A stretch of DNA of 64,000 bases, taken from the NCBI GenBank assembly GCA_018524725.1, contig JAEUWP010000207.1, positions 310,001 through 374,000 on the forward strand, given 5' to 3'. Below the pieces are notes generated by a model. That model saw only the letters and a program-made list of their open reading frames with translations. It had not been told where the DNA came from and did no database searches. Of this stretch, positions 35,761-47,269 are shown piece by piece. Both the position numbers and the translations under genes were made by a program. Source of the DNA: Podaxis mareebaensis. Its lineage: Eukaryota; Basidiomycota; Agaricomycetes; Agaricales; Agaricaceae. Position 1 is the stretch's first letter, and the number at the start of each line of letters is the position of its first letter.

Positions 35761-36020
35761 TTCACCTTCATTTCAACGTCAACATTCGTCTGTTACATAG
35801 ATATCCTACTGATTCCTAGACTTGGGCTGCCTGATTATGAGAATCATACAAGTACATACAATCGCCACTAAAAGCGACAAAATGAGGGTGAGATGAACTA
35901 GGAATAAATAATATCAAGAAAGCATTGCGGGAGTACAAGATAACAAAACGAATGTTTCGCTGCTTGGCGTTAGGCCGTTGAAAGTCCTTCATTCATTCAT
36001 ACACCGAGTCGTTTCCAACA

Positions 36021-37813
36021 TCAGCTTCCAATCTCAACAGACTTGCGCATCTTGCCACCATGCCAGAGCCATTGCAAAGAGTTTTTGAGCGATCCACTGC
36101 GGGGACGCTTGCTAAGGAATGACGAACGTCTCCCGCCAGAGCCAACCAATGTCGGCGTAGGTGATTCGCAAAACCTGAGCGTGGGTTGGGTCATCGCCTC
36201 CACAGCGTTGATGGCAAGGGCAGTGGCGAGGCCCCGATTTCCAATACTGATCCCGGAAGAACCATACTTGTACATCCACCCGACTTCCCAACCCCCATCT
36301 TCACACTGTAACGTAAGGAGCGTGCGCAGATCCACCTCATCTTTCACTCCTACGAAATCGCAAACGAGGATCCGCATCGCGAGTGCGAGTGAGTCACCAT
36401 CTGCTCCGATCCGTTCTTGTACGCGTTCTTTGAGGACGGGCTTGAGGAGTGCGTGAAGCTCCGGATCACCTGAGCTGGAGAGAAGACGGCTGAGGAAATA
36501 CAGGAAGCATTCGGCGGTTTCGTAGTAACGAGTGCCGTCCAAGTAGGCACGATTGAGAAGGACCTCATGCACCCACTTCAGGGTTTGATGGAGCTGGGCT
36601 CCACGACCGTAGGCGTAAAAGAGGCTTAGGGCATTAACACAGACTACAGGGTCAAAGCGGGGCCGGCGATGATCAAAGTATGTCTGGAAAAGGACGTGCA
36701 GCTGTTAGCGAATGTTTCTGGAACAAGTGACCACATGACATGTTACATACTTGGATAATGCCGTCAGGATCCACATATTCAAGCATCTCATTCATCACGG
36801 AATTAGCAATGTCCTTATCGCGTTTCAGGATAGTGAGGCCCAAAGATGTGGTGTCGAGATCAAAAGGGAATTCTTCCGTAGTCAGTTGGCCTTTTCCTAT
36901 GACCGAATGTGTAGATCGGTTAGTTTCGGTTACAACGGCGACCGCGAGTCTATTACAAACCTTGGAAAAAATTCCATGTTCTAGGGTGCTCGACAAGATT
37001 GACGAGACTCCTAGGCGTGATCATTAATCATGACGGCAGCCCCTGAGATGCATTGGAGGTAACTCACCTATCACCAGTTGCCTCGAGGATGAGAAGCTGG
37101 GCAAAATTCTCCTGAACGACAATTGCCTCATGCTTTGGCGTCGCCCTCGTGACAGACTCAAGCTTGCCAGCGTTACGAGTCAAATATTCACGTCCTCTTT
37201 GAACGGGATCCCCGATTAAATTACGAAGGGCACGTTTAACCGTAGATGGACTGTCGAATACGATTCCACAGAAGCCGAGAGAGCGAGCAGAGAGGACATT
37301 CTCGAGCTTGTCATCGACGAATATTGCCTGGTGGGGTTGGAGGCCCGTAGCAGCGATAACGTGGCGGTAGAAGCCCAGGTGGGGTTTGCGTTCCCCAGCC
37401 GCGCCAGACGTGAAGACATCGTCGAATATCGACCAGTCAGCAGGTTTGGTGCGCAGCACCTCCCAGTCGGGAAGAGATATATTGGACATGGCGTAAATCC
37501 GTAGACTGCCCTCGGACTGTGTCTTCAATTCGCGAATGAGACCGATGAGGTCGTGATTAGCCTGAAGAGAATCGCGCGCGTCCTGGAACGCCTGGCGAAT
37601 CTCTTCGGGAGGGATGTTAAACTCTGTTGAGATGGCCGAGTAGCATTCGGCTTCGCCTAGGCGGCCGCGTTCGTAGTCGAACCACGTCGGGGAGTTGAGA
37701 ATGGAGCGAAGCGTTCGAGGAGATATTGAGGTTCTAGTTTCGGCAGACCATTGGAACAGAACGTCTCCCAGATCGAAGATGATAGCGGTATAAGGCTGTC
37801 GAGTCCGAGACAT
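36021..37813 (-). CDS. HAD-like class II terpene cyclase (drimane-type sesquiterpene synthase family)
   Basis: Four exons (37813-37068, 37010-36961, 36896-36751, 36683-36021) give 534 aa with two parts. Residues about 8-215 are a haloacid-dehalogenase fold: motif I FDLGDVLF (D14), motif II Ser110 (IYAMSNIS), motif III Lys143 (ERKPHLG) and motif IV D167-D168 (FVDDKLENV). Residues about 255-500 resemble a terpenoid-cyclase alpha-barrel, with DLDTT at 278-282, the DxDTT class II protonation motif. This architecture is that of AstC-type enzymes, which cyclise farnesyl diphosphate to drimanyl products. In motif I the usual second Asp (+2) is Gly, so phosphatase activity is doubtful (inference). 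No P450, transferase or transporter gene is adjacent. Confidence 0.85.
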
Positions 37814-39162
37814 TGAAATGGGAAAGAAACAGTCGATGTTGACAGTGAAACCCCCGCGGTACCCCAACGTATTTGAATTTATACAAGAGTCGGTTACAAT
37901 CGACGATTCAGGATCATGTGCCTAGATGCGCGTAGGGGTTGGATTCCGGTGACGAACGCATGTCGCCTTGAGGCAGCTTGGACGCTCTACGTACACATGG
38001 GGTGCATATTTGTCATCGTAAAAATTTTGGGCTATGACACTTGCGAACCTATCTAGAGGTTAGTATCGGGTAGGAAGCAAGTGTCCTAGAATCCTACCAG
38101 GGACATTCTAGTTGGGATTCTGCGCTACATCTCCACAAATCGAGATTTGATGGGAATCAATTGATCGAAAGCGGCTAGCAAAGGAAGTAATCGAGGGTAA
38201 GCCTCATGGCGTAACACCTCATAGCACCCTTCGGACCTGTTGGCGGAATGACAAGCATGAATTGAATTCCGTGGTCAGTCATGACCTACCTGGCATACTC
38301 AACAGCAGCGTCTTGTGTCTGGCGCGAATGATCCGAATCCCTGTCCTTTTGCACCTGTTCGGCCAAATAACCAGACCCCTGGGCCACTCACGCTTAACTT
38401 GGGTTTATGCTTAGTCTCTAGTAACCGTCTCTCTCCGTCATTTATCATCAGCATCAGCCGCCAAGCTCGAAAATGCTCTAAGTCTCACCACATGCTCAGG
38501 ATCCAGGTCAGGGGCTAGCGTCTTCAAGGACCCGACTCATCGTGCTGCTTGTGAGTGTAGCTAGAGCTGGGTTCTGCATCGGCCGGAACGGTCAAGAGCT
38601 CCGATTCCGTCCAGGATTTAGGAAAAAAAGAAAGTTCTTGGAATTCCCTGTTCACACCTGCGAATGTTTCACTTGTTCTCGATCCCCGAAAGACATTTGC
38701 TTCCGACAGCTGTACGAGATGTGTGAAGGTATGTGGGCGCATGTTACAAACAAGATGAAATAGAAGTTGATATGGTTGTTCACTTGGTTCTATTAGACGC
38801 TCAGGAGGAAGGAAAAACCCAAAGAAGGAACTTCTGCTTGTGATCAGCGCAATGCCGCGCTATTTGGAAAAAATCTCTCTGGAAACCTTTCCGGTTGTAA
38901 TTGGACTTGGGTAGGTGGATATATTTCTACCCCACTTGCTTCGCGGCAGCCGACGAGAAACTGACATTACGGGCCGCAGTCTCGTAAGAAGACATTTTAA
39001 CAAAGTGGATTGTCTAAGCTTTGTAGTCTCCGAATAACCAGACCCAATGCAACGGCAAAAGGCGGAACCGTGTGAGCGTGCGACATATCAGTCTAACGCG
39101 CGCTAACGTCACATTGTAAGCCTTAGGATCGCCCGGTCATTGAAGGTCAAACTTACTGGAGT
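37814..39162. other. Gene-poor interval between terpene cyclase and NDUFB3
   Basis: This 1.35-kb interval has only short unsupported frames. It contains the terpene cyclase promoter. I see no repeat, tRNA or recognisable remnant. Confidence 0.4.
37877..37883 (-). promoter_or_regulatory. TATA-like box upstream of the terpene cyclase
   Basis: The minus strand reads TATAAAT about 64 bases before the ATG at 37813. This is a plausible distance for a core promoter. Confidence 0.4.
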
Positions 39163-39360
39163 CTAGTGATGCTTGTGGTGATCGTTGAGTTCAGAGCTGA
39201 AGATGAGGTTGTCTGCAAGGACATAGGCCGAGAAGGCGACGACGGCGATCCCGAACCCCGGGAAGAGATTGCGGAACATCACGCGTTTCTGGAAAACGGG
39301 ACTATGGCGCCAGGCATCCCTCTTCGCCCATGGATCTCTGAAAAGTGGTAGGTTGGCCAT
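39163..39360 (-). CDS. NADH dehydrogenase (complex I) B12/NDUFB3-like subunit
   Basis: This intron-free 65-aa protein begins MANLPLFRDPWAKRDAWR, the RDPWAKRE-type signature of complex I subunit NDUFB3. A single membrane helix follows (LFPGFGIAVVAFSAYVLAD), then a His-rich C-terminus. Family members are small accessory subunits of the inner-membrane arm. It is divergent from TOP1, with 297 bp between starts. Small size makes it easy to miss, but composition and motif are convincing. Confidence 0.87.
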   Translation of the reverse strand: MANLPLFRDPWAKRDAWRHSPVFQKRVMFRNLFPGFGIAVVAFSAYVLADNLIFSSELNDHHKHH

Positions 39361-39592
39361 TGCAACGCTGCAGCGGAGTTCTCAGCGGTCGGATATCAAG
39401 CCAGACAGCCTGGCTGAGGAGGACTTACCGAGGTAATACGGGGATTGTGCTCGCTGTGGATGACTTACCTGGAATGGAGACCAGAGTCGTGATCTGGCAG
39501 TTTAGGGCCGGTCTGCGGGACTTAGCGTTGATGGACGTTTGGTGCAAGCCGGCCGTCTCTCGTCTCTCCCTGCCCAACCTACTTAAGCCTGT

Positions 39593-39604
39593 CCTGTATA
39601 TATC
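39593..39604 (+). promoter_or_regulatory. Possible TATA element of TOP1
   Basis: A CTGTATATATCG stretch lies about 55-65 bases before the TOP1 ATG at 39658. This is weak evidence based on sequence and position alone. Confidence 0.3.
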
Positions 39605-39657
39605 GCTCTGTACACTCCTTTCAAACCCTGTGCCATTCCCCTTCACAAATTTCCAAA

Positions 39658-42600
39658 ATGTCTAGCGACTCTGCAATGTTCTCCGACGACGATCGCCCAC
39701 TCGCAACGAAATCCGCACCCAATGGCAAGAATCACACGAACACGCCCAAGACGAATGGACACGTTAAGGAGGAGGAGGACTATGAAATGAGTGATGGTGA
39801 CGACCAACCTTTGGTGAGTCATGATCATTTTGGGTAGGCCCAACTTGGCACTCATTTTGTGCTTGCTGACATTTTAGGCCGCCCGGAAACCTGGGAAGGC
39901 ATCCCCGCCTCGAAAGCGGAAGAAGGCCACTATTCCCGACTCTTCGTCGAGCGACGATGACGTCCCCCTTGCATCATCGCCCGCAAAAGCGGCGAAATCG
40001 ATGTCCACAAAGCAGAATGGGAAGGGTGGACCCAACAAAGAACACGCCACAAATAAGAAACCTCCCAAGAAGAAGGTGAAGCGGGAGAGTGATGGTTCTG
40101 AGGCCTCTTCCGAGGAAGATGACCAACCTCTCGTGGCCAAGAGGAGAACTAAAAAGGCGCGGGAGGTCAAGACAGAGGGTGCTGCGGAAGATTCTTTGGA
40201 CGACGACAAACCTATCGTGAAGAAGGCCGAACCTAAAGCCCGTACCAAAGCCGCCAAAGATGAAGCTTCAGGCTCCGAGGCCCCGAAGGCAAAGAAAAGG
40301 GGCAAGACAAAGAAGGAGGAAGAGGGCGCTGCTTCACCTATTAAAGGGAAGGGGAAGAAGAAAGAGGAGGAGGAAGAGGAGGTATTCAAGTGGTGGGAGC
40401 AGGATCCAAACGGCGATGGATCAGTCAAATGGACCACTTTAGAGCACAATGGTGTAATTTTCCCTCCGCCGTATGAACCTCTTCCCTCCCATGTCAAAAT
40501 GAAGTACAACGGTATGTCCTCGAGTCCATAAAGTCTCTTTTCTCGGCCCTGATGGTTCACAGGTAAACCTGTTGATCTTCCTCCCGAGGCCGAGGAGGTA
40601 GCTGGCTTCTATGCTGCTATGCTCGAGACTCCTCACGCGGAAGATGTGGTGTTCAACAAAAATTTCTTCGAGGACTGGAAGAAAGTCCTGAAGGACCATC
40701 CTCCAGTACGTCCCTCTGATATCTTGCACTATTTGCCGCTCATTGGGCTATTAGCGAGATGGTACCAAAATAACTAGCTTCGAGCTCTGCGATTTCCGTC
40801 CTATGTTTGAATACTTCGAGTCGGAGAAGGCAAAGAAGAAGGCGATGACCGCAGAGGAGAAAAAGGCAGCCAAGAAAGCCAAGGATGAGATGGAAGCCAA
40901 GTACACACACTGTCTCCTCGACGGTCGCAAGGAAAAGGTCGGAAATTTCAGAGTCGAACCTCCAGGCCTCTTCCGTGGGCGTGGTGAGCATCCCAAGAAA
41001 GGTGCCCTGAAGGTCAGCTACCTTACCCTTGTTGTATGCATTCAGCTGATGGGGTTCGTATAGTTGCGAGTGAGACCCGAAGATATTACCCTCAACATTG
41101 GCAAAGATGCTCCCATACCCGTACCTAACGTTCCTGGAAAATGGAAAGCTATCCAACATGACAACACCGTTACCTGGTTGGCAAATTGGACGGAGAACAT
41201 CAACGGAAACCACAAGTATGTCTTCCTTGCTGCTGGTAGCTCCCTCAAAGGACAGAGCGACATGCAGAAGTTTGAGAAGGCTCGTGAGCTGAAGGTGAGC
41301 GCCGGCGCTCATCAACCTCAGGGTTGTCCTTAATCACTACCTCTAGAAACACGTCGACCGCATCCGCCTCAGTTATACGAATGATCTCAAATCTAAAGTT
41401 ATGGCCGACCGACAACGCGCGACGGCCATGTACTTCATAGACAAATTGGCTCTTCGAGCTGGAAACGAGAAGGGCGAGGATGAAGCCGACACTGTGGGCT
41501 GTTGCTCTCTACGTTGTGAGCATGTGACATTAGAGGCTCCAGACTACATCATCTTCGACTTTCTTGGTAAAGACTCTATCAGGTACTACAACAAAGTGAA
41601 GGTGGAGCCACAAGTGTTTAAGAACGTTCGGATCTTTAAGGAGAACAAGAATGACGATGACAGCCTTTTCGACCGAGTGAACGTAAGAATTTCCCGTTGT
41701 TGAAGTCATAAGGAGGAGCCACTGACAACAGGGCGGTTAGACAAGTTCGCTGAATAAACATCTCAATAATGAGATGAAAGGGTTGACGGCCAAGGTGTTC
41801 CGTACTTTCAATGCCTCGATCACGTTCCAACGTTTGCTTGACGAGGATCCACTCACCAACGCGACACTCCAAGAGAAGTTGAATGCTTATAACCGTGCCA
41901 ACCGAGAGGTCGCCATTCTGTGTAACCATCAGAGGACTGCACCCAAGACACACGACCAGTCCATGGAACGCATGCGGAATAAGGTCTGCTTGGTTTTGTG
42001 TTGAATGATAATCCTCGTGCTGACTTCACGCCTAGTACCGCGCGTTGAAATATGAGCGCATGAAACTCCGACATGCGCTATTCGCGATTGATACCAAGTA
42101 CAAGAAGGATAAGAAGTACGCAGATGACGAATCTGACCTCGATGATGATTGGATCGCCACCCACGAGGAACAACTCAAGGCAAAGGAGATCGAGAAGGCG
42201 GAGAAGAAATTCACTCGAGATAATGAGAAACTCGTTGAGGAGGGCAAGAAGCCTCACGACAAGGATGTCCTTAAGGAACGCCTGGAGGCCATCGAGGAGG
42301 ATTTCAAACGGCTTGCCAAGGAGCGTGGAACGAAGAAAGCAACACTGAAACGCGAGAAGTCCACGGAGAAAATCGAGGAAATGATCGACAAACTCACCGA
42401 CAAAATCAAAGCTTTCAAATTGCAAATGATTGATCGGGATGAAACCAAGGAAATTGCGTTGGGCACGAGGTCTGTCGTGTGCCGTTCAGTGAATTATGTA
42501 CACAAACTAATAATGCTTCATCTAGTAAAATCAATTACCTTGACCCTCGGTATGTTGACTTTTAGCTTTGACAAGTGGTTGGTTGCCTATTTGCCGATAG

Positions 42601-42765
42601 AATCACCGCAGCATGGTGCCAGATTCATGACGTTCCTATTGAGAAGATTTTCTCAAAGACCTTGATTACTAAATGTACGCCAAGCATTTCTTTTTGTATA
42701 TTCATACTGACGCATTGTGTCAAGTCCCTTGGGCCATGGAGGTCGAACAGGATTGGAAATTCTGA
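39658..42765 (+). CDS. TOP1: DNA topoisomerase I (type IB)
   Basis: Top1 relaxes DNA supercoils through a 3'-phosphotyrosyl intermediate. Eleven exons (39658-39813, 39878-40511, 40563-40705, 40755-41012, 41064-41294, 41347-41682, 41741-41983, 42036-42469, 42526-42549, 42601-42674, 42725-42765) give 857 aa. A long charged N-terminal tail is followed by the core (FKWWEQ through CNHQR), a Lys/Glu linker and the C-terminal domain. The catalytic residues are all present: [27 protein letters not shown] and LCNHQR. The nucleophile is Tyr816 in SKINYLDPR. Exon 9, carrying the tyrosine, is only 24 nt. Confidence 0.96.
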
Positions 42766-43027
42766 AGTGTTCATGATGTAGCACTAGATAGATTCCAGTA
42801 TTTATTATTGTCGTACAGCTCCATCATCTCTGCTGATTGGTCCCACCTCGGGACATCCATGTATATACTGTCGTCGTAGTGTTCGATATATAGTGAATTG
42901 TGTTTTGAGATTGTTTATGCGGGCAGATGCATGTGTTTGCCATGGAGTGTCACGAGCAAACAGACGTCAGGCGCGTGTCACGTACTTTTAAGCCTCGCCA
43001 GACACGACCTTTCACGTTACCACGGCT

Positions 43028-45163
43028 ATGAGCAGGCAATCCGACGCTCGCAATCTCTTTGCTTCAAAAACACCCTTCGCTGCCCTTCCTGTCGAATCCG
43101 GAGAAGACACAGAGGAGGAAGAGTTTGTCGAAGTGCCCGAAGAGAGGTGTGTGATCTCGATGCAGAAACTTACACAGCTATAGTTTTCTGAAATTATTCA
43201 CAGTATACCTGTAGAGGTCAAACCCTCAAAGTCTGCACTCAAGAAGGCTGCTCGGCAAGCACGCATCGAGAAAAAGCAGCAGCAGCGAGCCGAAGCGAGG
43301 AAACGACGGGAGGAGGAACTGCAACGCACCTCAACGCCGTCCCCTGCACCTCCCGAAAACGAGTCGCGCTCGAATGGATCTGTCACTGCGCTCGAACCTT
43401 CGTCAAAAAAGACTGTTCCAGACTCACCCAAGATCGTGCCGCCTGAACCTGCACCTCAAATAGAGGCTGTAGCCGAACCACTTTCCGAGCCTTCGGAGGA
43501 GCCTCCAGTCCCTGTGTCTGTGCCCTCTCAAGAGTTCACGCCGGAGGAACCCCCAAAACTATACCCGAACAATGCTCCGCAGAAAACTAGGGAGGATGCC
43601 AAACCAAAGTCTGAGCCTGCGGTACATGCCAAGCCCCAGGCAGAAGCTCCCAAAGTCGGAGGTGCAATACCCCCAGAAAAAACTGCCTCCGAGGCCGAGA
43701 AAGAGAAGAAACGGCAGAACGTACTAACGCGAACGATATGGACTTTGATTATGATTGGCGGATTCATCGGTGGGGACCTCGTGATTCCCTGTTGGATGGC
43801 ACAATACTCACTTCATTATCATAGGACTGCTCACTTTGGGACATGTCTACATGATTGTCCTCGTTATGATTTGCCAGACTCTCGTCTATCGGGAGGTTAC
43901 GGCTCTCTTTTCTCTTGCTACGACTGATAATGAAAACCAAACCAAAGGAGCAATCAAGGCCAAGGATCCGTGGAGCAAGACCTTGAACTGGTACTTTTTT
44001 GCTGTCACCAACTACTTCTTGTATGGTGAAAGTATAATTTACTACTTCAAAGTATGTTTCTGTTGTCATACATTGTATTCATGCTTATCACTAACTGCGT
44101 CTGTAGCATATCGTTTTCGCCGATGCTCAACTCTTACCCTTTGCGACGAACCACCGTATGATTAGTTTTACTCTCTATGTCATAGGCTTCATGGGCTTCG
44201 TCATGTCGCTTCAGAAGGGATTCCTGAAACAGCAGTTCGGGCTATTTTGTTGGGTGCACATGACTCTCCTGATGATTGTCGTCTCTAGGTATGTGCCTGA
44301 GGCTTTTTCGTACTTGATTGACTTAAGACTATTTTAGTCACTTCATTATTAATAACATTCTTGAGGGATTGATTTGGTTCTGGGTCCCTGCGTCCCTCGT
44401 GATATGCAATGATGTCTTCGCGTATATCTGCGGTATCACACTTGGACGTACACCTCTTATCAAACTATCGCCGAAAAAGACTGTAGAAGGATTCGTTGGT
44501 GCTTTCTTCAGCACCGTGATTTTCGCACTTCTCTGGGGCACCTTCTTCATGCGTTTCAACTACATGATTTGCCCCGTACATGATTTGGGCGTTAGCGCTT
44601 GGAACTCCATTCAGTGCAAGCCTAACCCGGTTTTCGTCTGGCGTGAAATGCCATTGTGGCATCCCGTTGCTGTCTTCCTGTCTACCCTGGTATGTTCTCC
44701 AGACTGACCGTTAATCTGTAAAGCTGAATGTCCCCAAGCTTGGTCGCACTGTCACTGCGATTCCGTATGCTCCTTATCACTTGCATCTTCTGTTGATGGC
44801 GTGCTTTGCGTCGCTCGTTGCTCCCTTTGGCGGATTCTTTGCTTCTGGATTCAAACGCGCCTTCAATATCAAGGACTTTGGTCATAGTATCCCCGGACAT
44901 GGAGGAATGACCGATCGAATGGATTGCCAGTGAGCACTTGCCCTCATTGGTTACTCCAAAATCAACGACAGCTAACTCGATATGGTAGATTCTTGATGGG
45001 CGTCTTTACCTATGTTTACTATAGCAGCCTCATCCGTGAACACCATGTCACGGTCGGTGCTATCTTGCAGACCATCGTCAGCGGCCTCACGGTTGAAGAG
45101 CAGCTGGAGTTGATCGCAGATCTCCGACGCTATCTTGAGAAACAAGGCATTGCTGTGCCGTGA
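43028..45163 (+). CDS. CDS1: Phosphatidate cytidylyltransferase (CDP-diacylglycerol synthase)
   Basis: Cds1 makes CDP-diacylglycerol from phosphatidate and CTP in the ER membrane, feeding phosphatidylinositol, PS and cardiolipin synthesis. Exons 43028-43146, 43204-43769, 43825-44051, 44107-44288, 44338-44689, 44739-44929 and 44989-45163 give 603 aa. Multiple transmembrane helices begin at about residue 205. The family signature is intact near the C-terminus: [20 protein letters not shown], then GMTDRMD. The N-terminal 200 residues are a Pro/Glu/Lys-rich extension, making the protein longer than yeast Cds1 (about 457 aa). Tandem with TOP1 on the same strand, 262 bp apart. Confidence 0.95.
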
Positions 45164-45325
45164 TTTTCTTGGAACCGGAGCTCGGTTTGTTGTGGGTGTA
45201 TTGGGCATCAGATATTAGTACGCTACCACCACCTATACCAACATTGCTGTTCGTAGCCTTTTATCCGTTCAGTTACTTTATGGGTATCTAATACAGATCT
45301 GCGTATTCATTACTTGCCGTTCCAG

Positions 45326-46930
45326 TCAAGCCACTGTCCACTTGGCCAATCCTCCAAAAGACACGGGTTTCCGACCCAGAGCACTGTTAAACCCTGGAAT
45401 TCCAACTCCTTTCGCATCTCGTCCATCCACCGTTGCTACGAACATTAACGACACCTCCGTTTGGGAGGAAACCCGGTGCGTAAGACTCCAACCTCCCTCC
45501 GCATTCTGCTCAAGCGGTATTGGTTCGCCGTCAGGGAGGTGAAGGATGTACACGTAGTTGTCGGCGTCACGATTCGACATATGTTCACACCGCTTAAACA
45601 GGGTGAAGGTTACCGTCTGTCCGTATTCGATTACATCCGACGCGGGTTGCAGGAGATCGACGAGGAATTCCAGGCGATGGAAATCACTGAAAATGATCGG
45701 ACCCGGTGGGCGCAGAATATAGTCCTCCCAGGTTATGGGTCCACCTTCCTCATCAGAAATCAGCTGGAAAGTTGGATCGGAAGGGAAGTGACGCCTCCCG
45801 AATTCCGCGGGTGTGGATGAGAACCAGGAAGGATCGAAGCGTTGATCGTATGTCGACCCGTTAACAGCACCAGCGCCCCAAGTCGCATCGATCAGTCGCC
45901 ATTCACCATCCATGAGAACGCAGTTCCATGCATGGTTGTGGCTCATCTGGGGTACCGGCTCTCCAGGCAACAACTCTCGATATCCGAACCCCTTTCCGTG
46001 CCCGGAAACCTTGTATACCGTCAACCCTGCTCGCTCGGCGAGATAAACGAATAATCCCGCGTAGCCATCGCAGACGGCCAGTCCGGACGACAAAGTTGAC
46101 TCGGGCGTTGCGGGCTTTACGGTTCCGGCAAAGAACGACTGGGTATCATACTGTATGTTGTGATGGAGCCAAGTAAAGATCGCCCTTGCCTTCTCAGTCT
46201 CATACGTAAACGGCCCTGTGAGATTGTCTGCGAGTTCGTCTAGGGAGCTGACATACTGGCGGGGAAATCGCGCAGCGTGTTCATCCACATCCGAAAAATC
46301 GTGACATTTGATGCACGTTCCTGGTGGAAACAAAATGCCGGGTGAAAAATCTTCCCCGGCTGTGGTGGTGGTGTTGGTGATGGTACTGTCAGGTTTGTAG
46401 ACTTGATATAACCCTTCCTCTTCCTCTTCCTGAGTAGGATCGTCATGATAGGTATCTGGATCCGATATCCCGTTCTTGTATGGGGTGCGATCGTAATCTA
46501 CCTGCGAGGGTGACGGCGGTCTTGGCGGAAGCCGTCGGGGAGGTAGTTGCGGAGGTGGATGATGGTCAGGATCTTCTTTTCGTTCCTGAGACCATTTATC
46601 AGGAATGGGTGGAGGTGGTCGGGCAAGCAGCCTGGAGAGATAGTCTGGGTCCAGGCCGGCAAGAACAAGTGCAAAAGTTTTTGGTTGTGCCTTTATCACC
46701 ACGGAAACGGGTTCGTGATCAATGTTCTCGTCTCTGGGATACGATGGTTGCAATCCTGGCTTGAGCTGAAGATTTGCTATGCGAGCAGCGATGCTGAGCG
46801 CCCGGGGCGCCCCTTGGTCTTCTGATGCCTTTTCTGCCTTTTCTGTTGCATGTGTGGTTGCAGGGGGAGCCACACGTCGTGGAGGAGGTGGAGGTATTTG
46901 TCGTCGAGGTGGCAAGGTGCGGACCGACAT
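45326..46930 (-). CDS. Transglutaminase-like (papain-fold) protein with proline-rich N-terminus
   Basis: This single-exon protein has 534 aa. Residues 1-200 are Pro-rich and disordered, with repeated PPxPP and PPRRLPPRPP stretches that could bind SH3 domains. A transglutaminase-core domain follows, with an apparent catalytic triad C287 (GLAVCDGYAG), H333 (SHNHAWNC) and D348 (RLIDATWGAG). A C-terminal beta-rich domain ends the protein. The architecture resembles kyphoscoliosis-peptidase and Cyk3-type cytokinesis proteins, but no SH3 domain is present. Unlike most neighbours it has no intron. Substrate unknown; the triad makes activity possible (inference). Confidence 0.85.
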   Translation of the reverse strand: MSVRTLPPRRQIPPPPPRRVAPPATTHATEKAEKASEDQGAPRALSIAARIANLQLKPGLQPSYPRDENIDHEPVSVVIKAQPKTFALVLAGLDPDYLSRLLARPPPPIPDKWSQERKEDPDHHPPPQLPPRRLPPRPPSPSQVDYDRTPYKNGISDPDTYHDDPTQEEEEEGLYQVYKPDSTITNTTTTAGEDFSPGILFPPGTCIKCHDFSDVDEHAARFPRQYVSSLDELADNLTGPFTYETEKARAIFTWLHHNIQYDTQSFFAGTVKPATPESTLSSGLAVCDGYAGLFVYLAERAGLTVYKVSGHGKGFGYRELLPGEPVPQMSHNHAWNCVLMDGEWRLIDATWGAGAVNGSTYDQRFDPSWFSSTPAEFGRRHFPSDPTFQLISDEEGGPITWEDYILRPPGPIIFSDFHRLEFLVDLLQPASDVIEYGQTVTFTLFKRCEHMSNRDADNYVYILHLPDGEPIPLEQNAEGGWSLTHRVSSQTEVSLMFVATVDGRDAKGVGIPGFNSALGRKPVSFGGLAKWTVA

Positions 46931-47269
46931 TGGGGATGGCTTTCTCGCTCACCGCCAGTGGGAACAAGTGAGTGGAAGCTAAGCCATTGACAACGGAGGA
47001 TTACTACATATAACAAACCCGAGTCAATATGTTTATCCTGAGCTGGGAGAATGATGGATGTGATTGATGGTCAAGGCTGGGCATTGAAGGGCTTCCCACA
47101 GTTGCATATTTTGGGTGAGGTCTATGTTTGATGATACAGTTACTGCAAATGCAGAATCTCATAGTATTTAACGGATTGGCATAGAGAGCAGTACAGCATG
47201 GTCATAGCGACTGGTTTTCAATGTGAATGGCATTGATGGAGGGAGACAGGAGGGAAATACAACAAGTAA
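46931..47269. other. Spacer between the transglutaminase-like gene and RPS23
   Basis: This 339-bp spacer, with both genes on the minus strand, contains the promoter of the transglutaminase-like gene and the RPS23 3' UTR. No further gene is seen. Confidence 0.4.

Noticed and set aside
39874..40560. 228-codon minus-strand frame over TOP1 exon 2.
   Set aside because: It is the antisense shadow of a Lys/Ser-rich coding exon.
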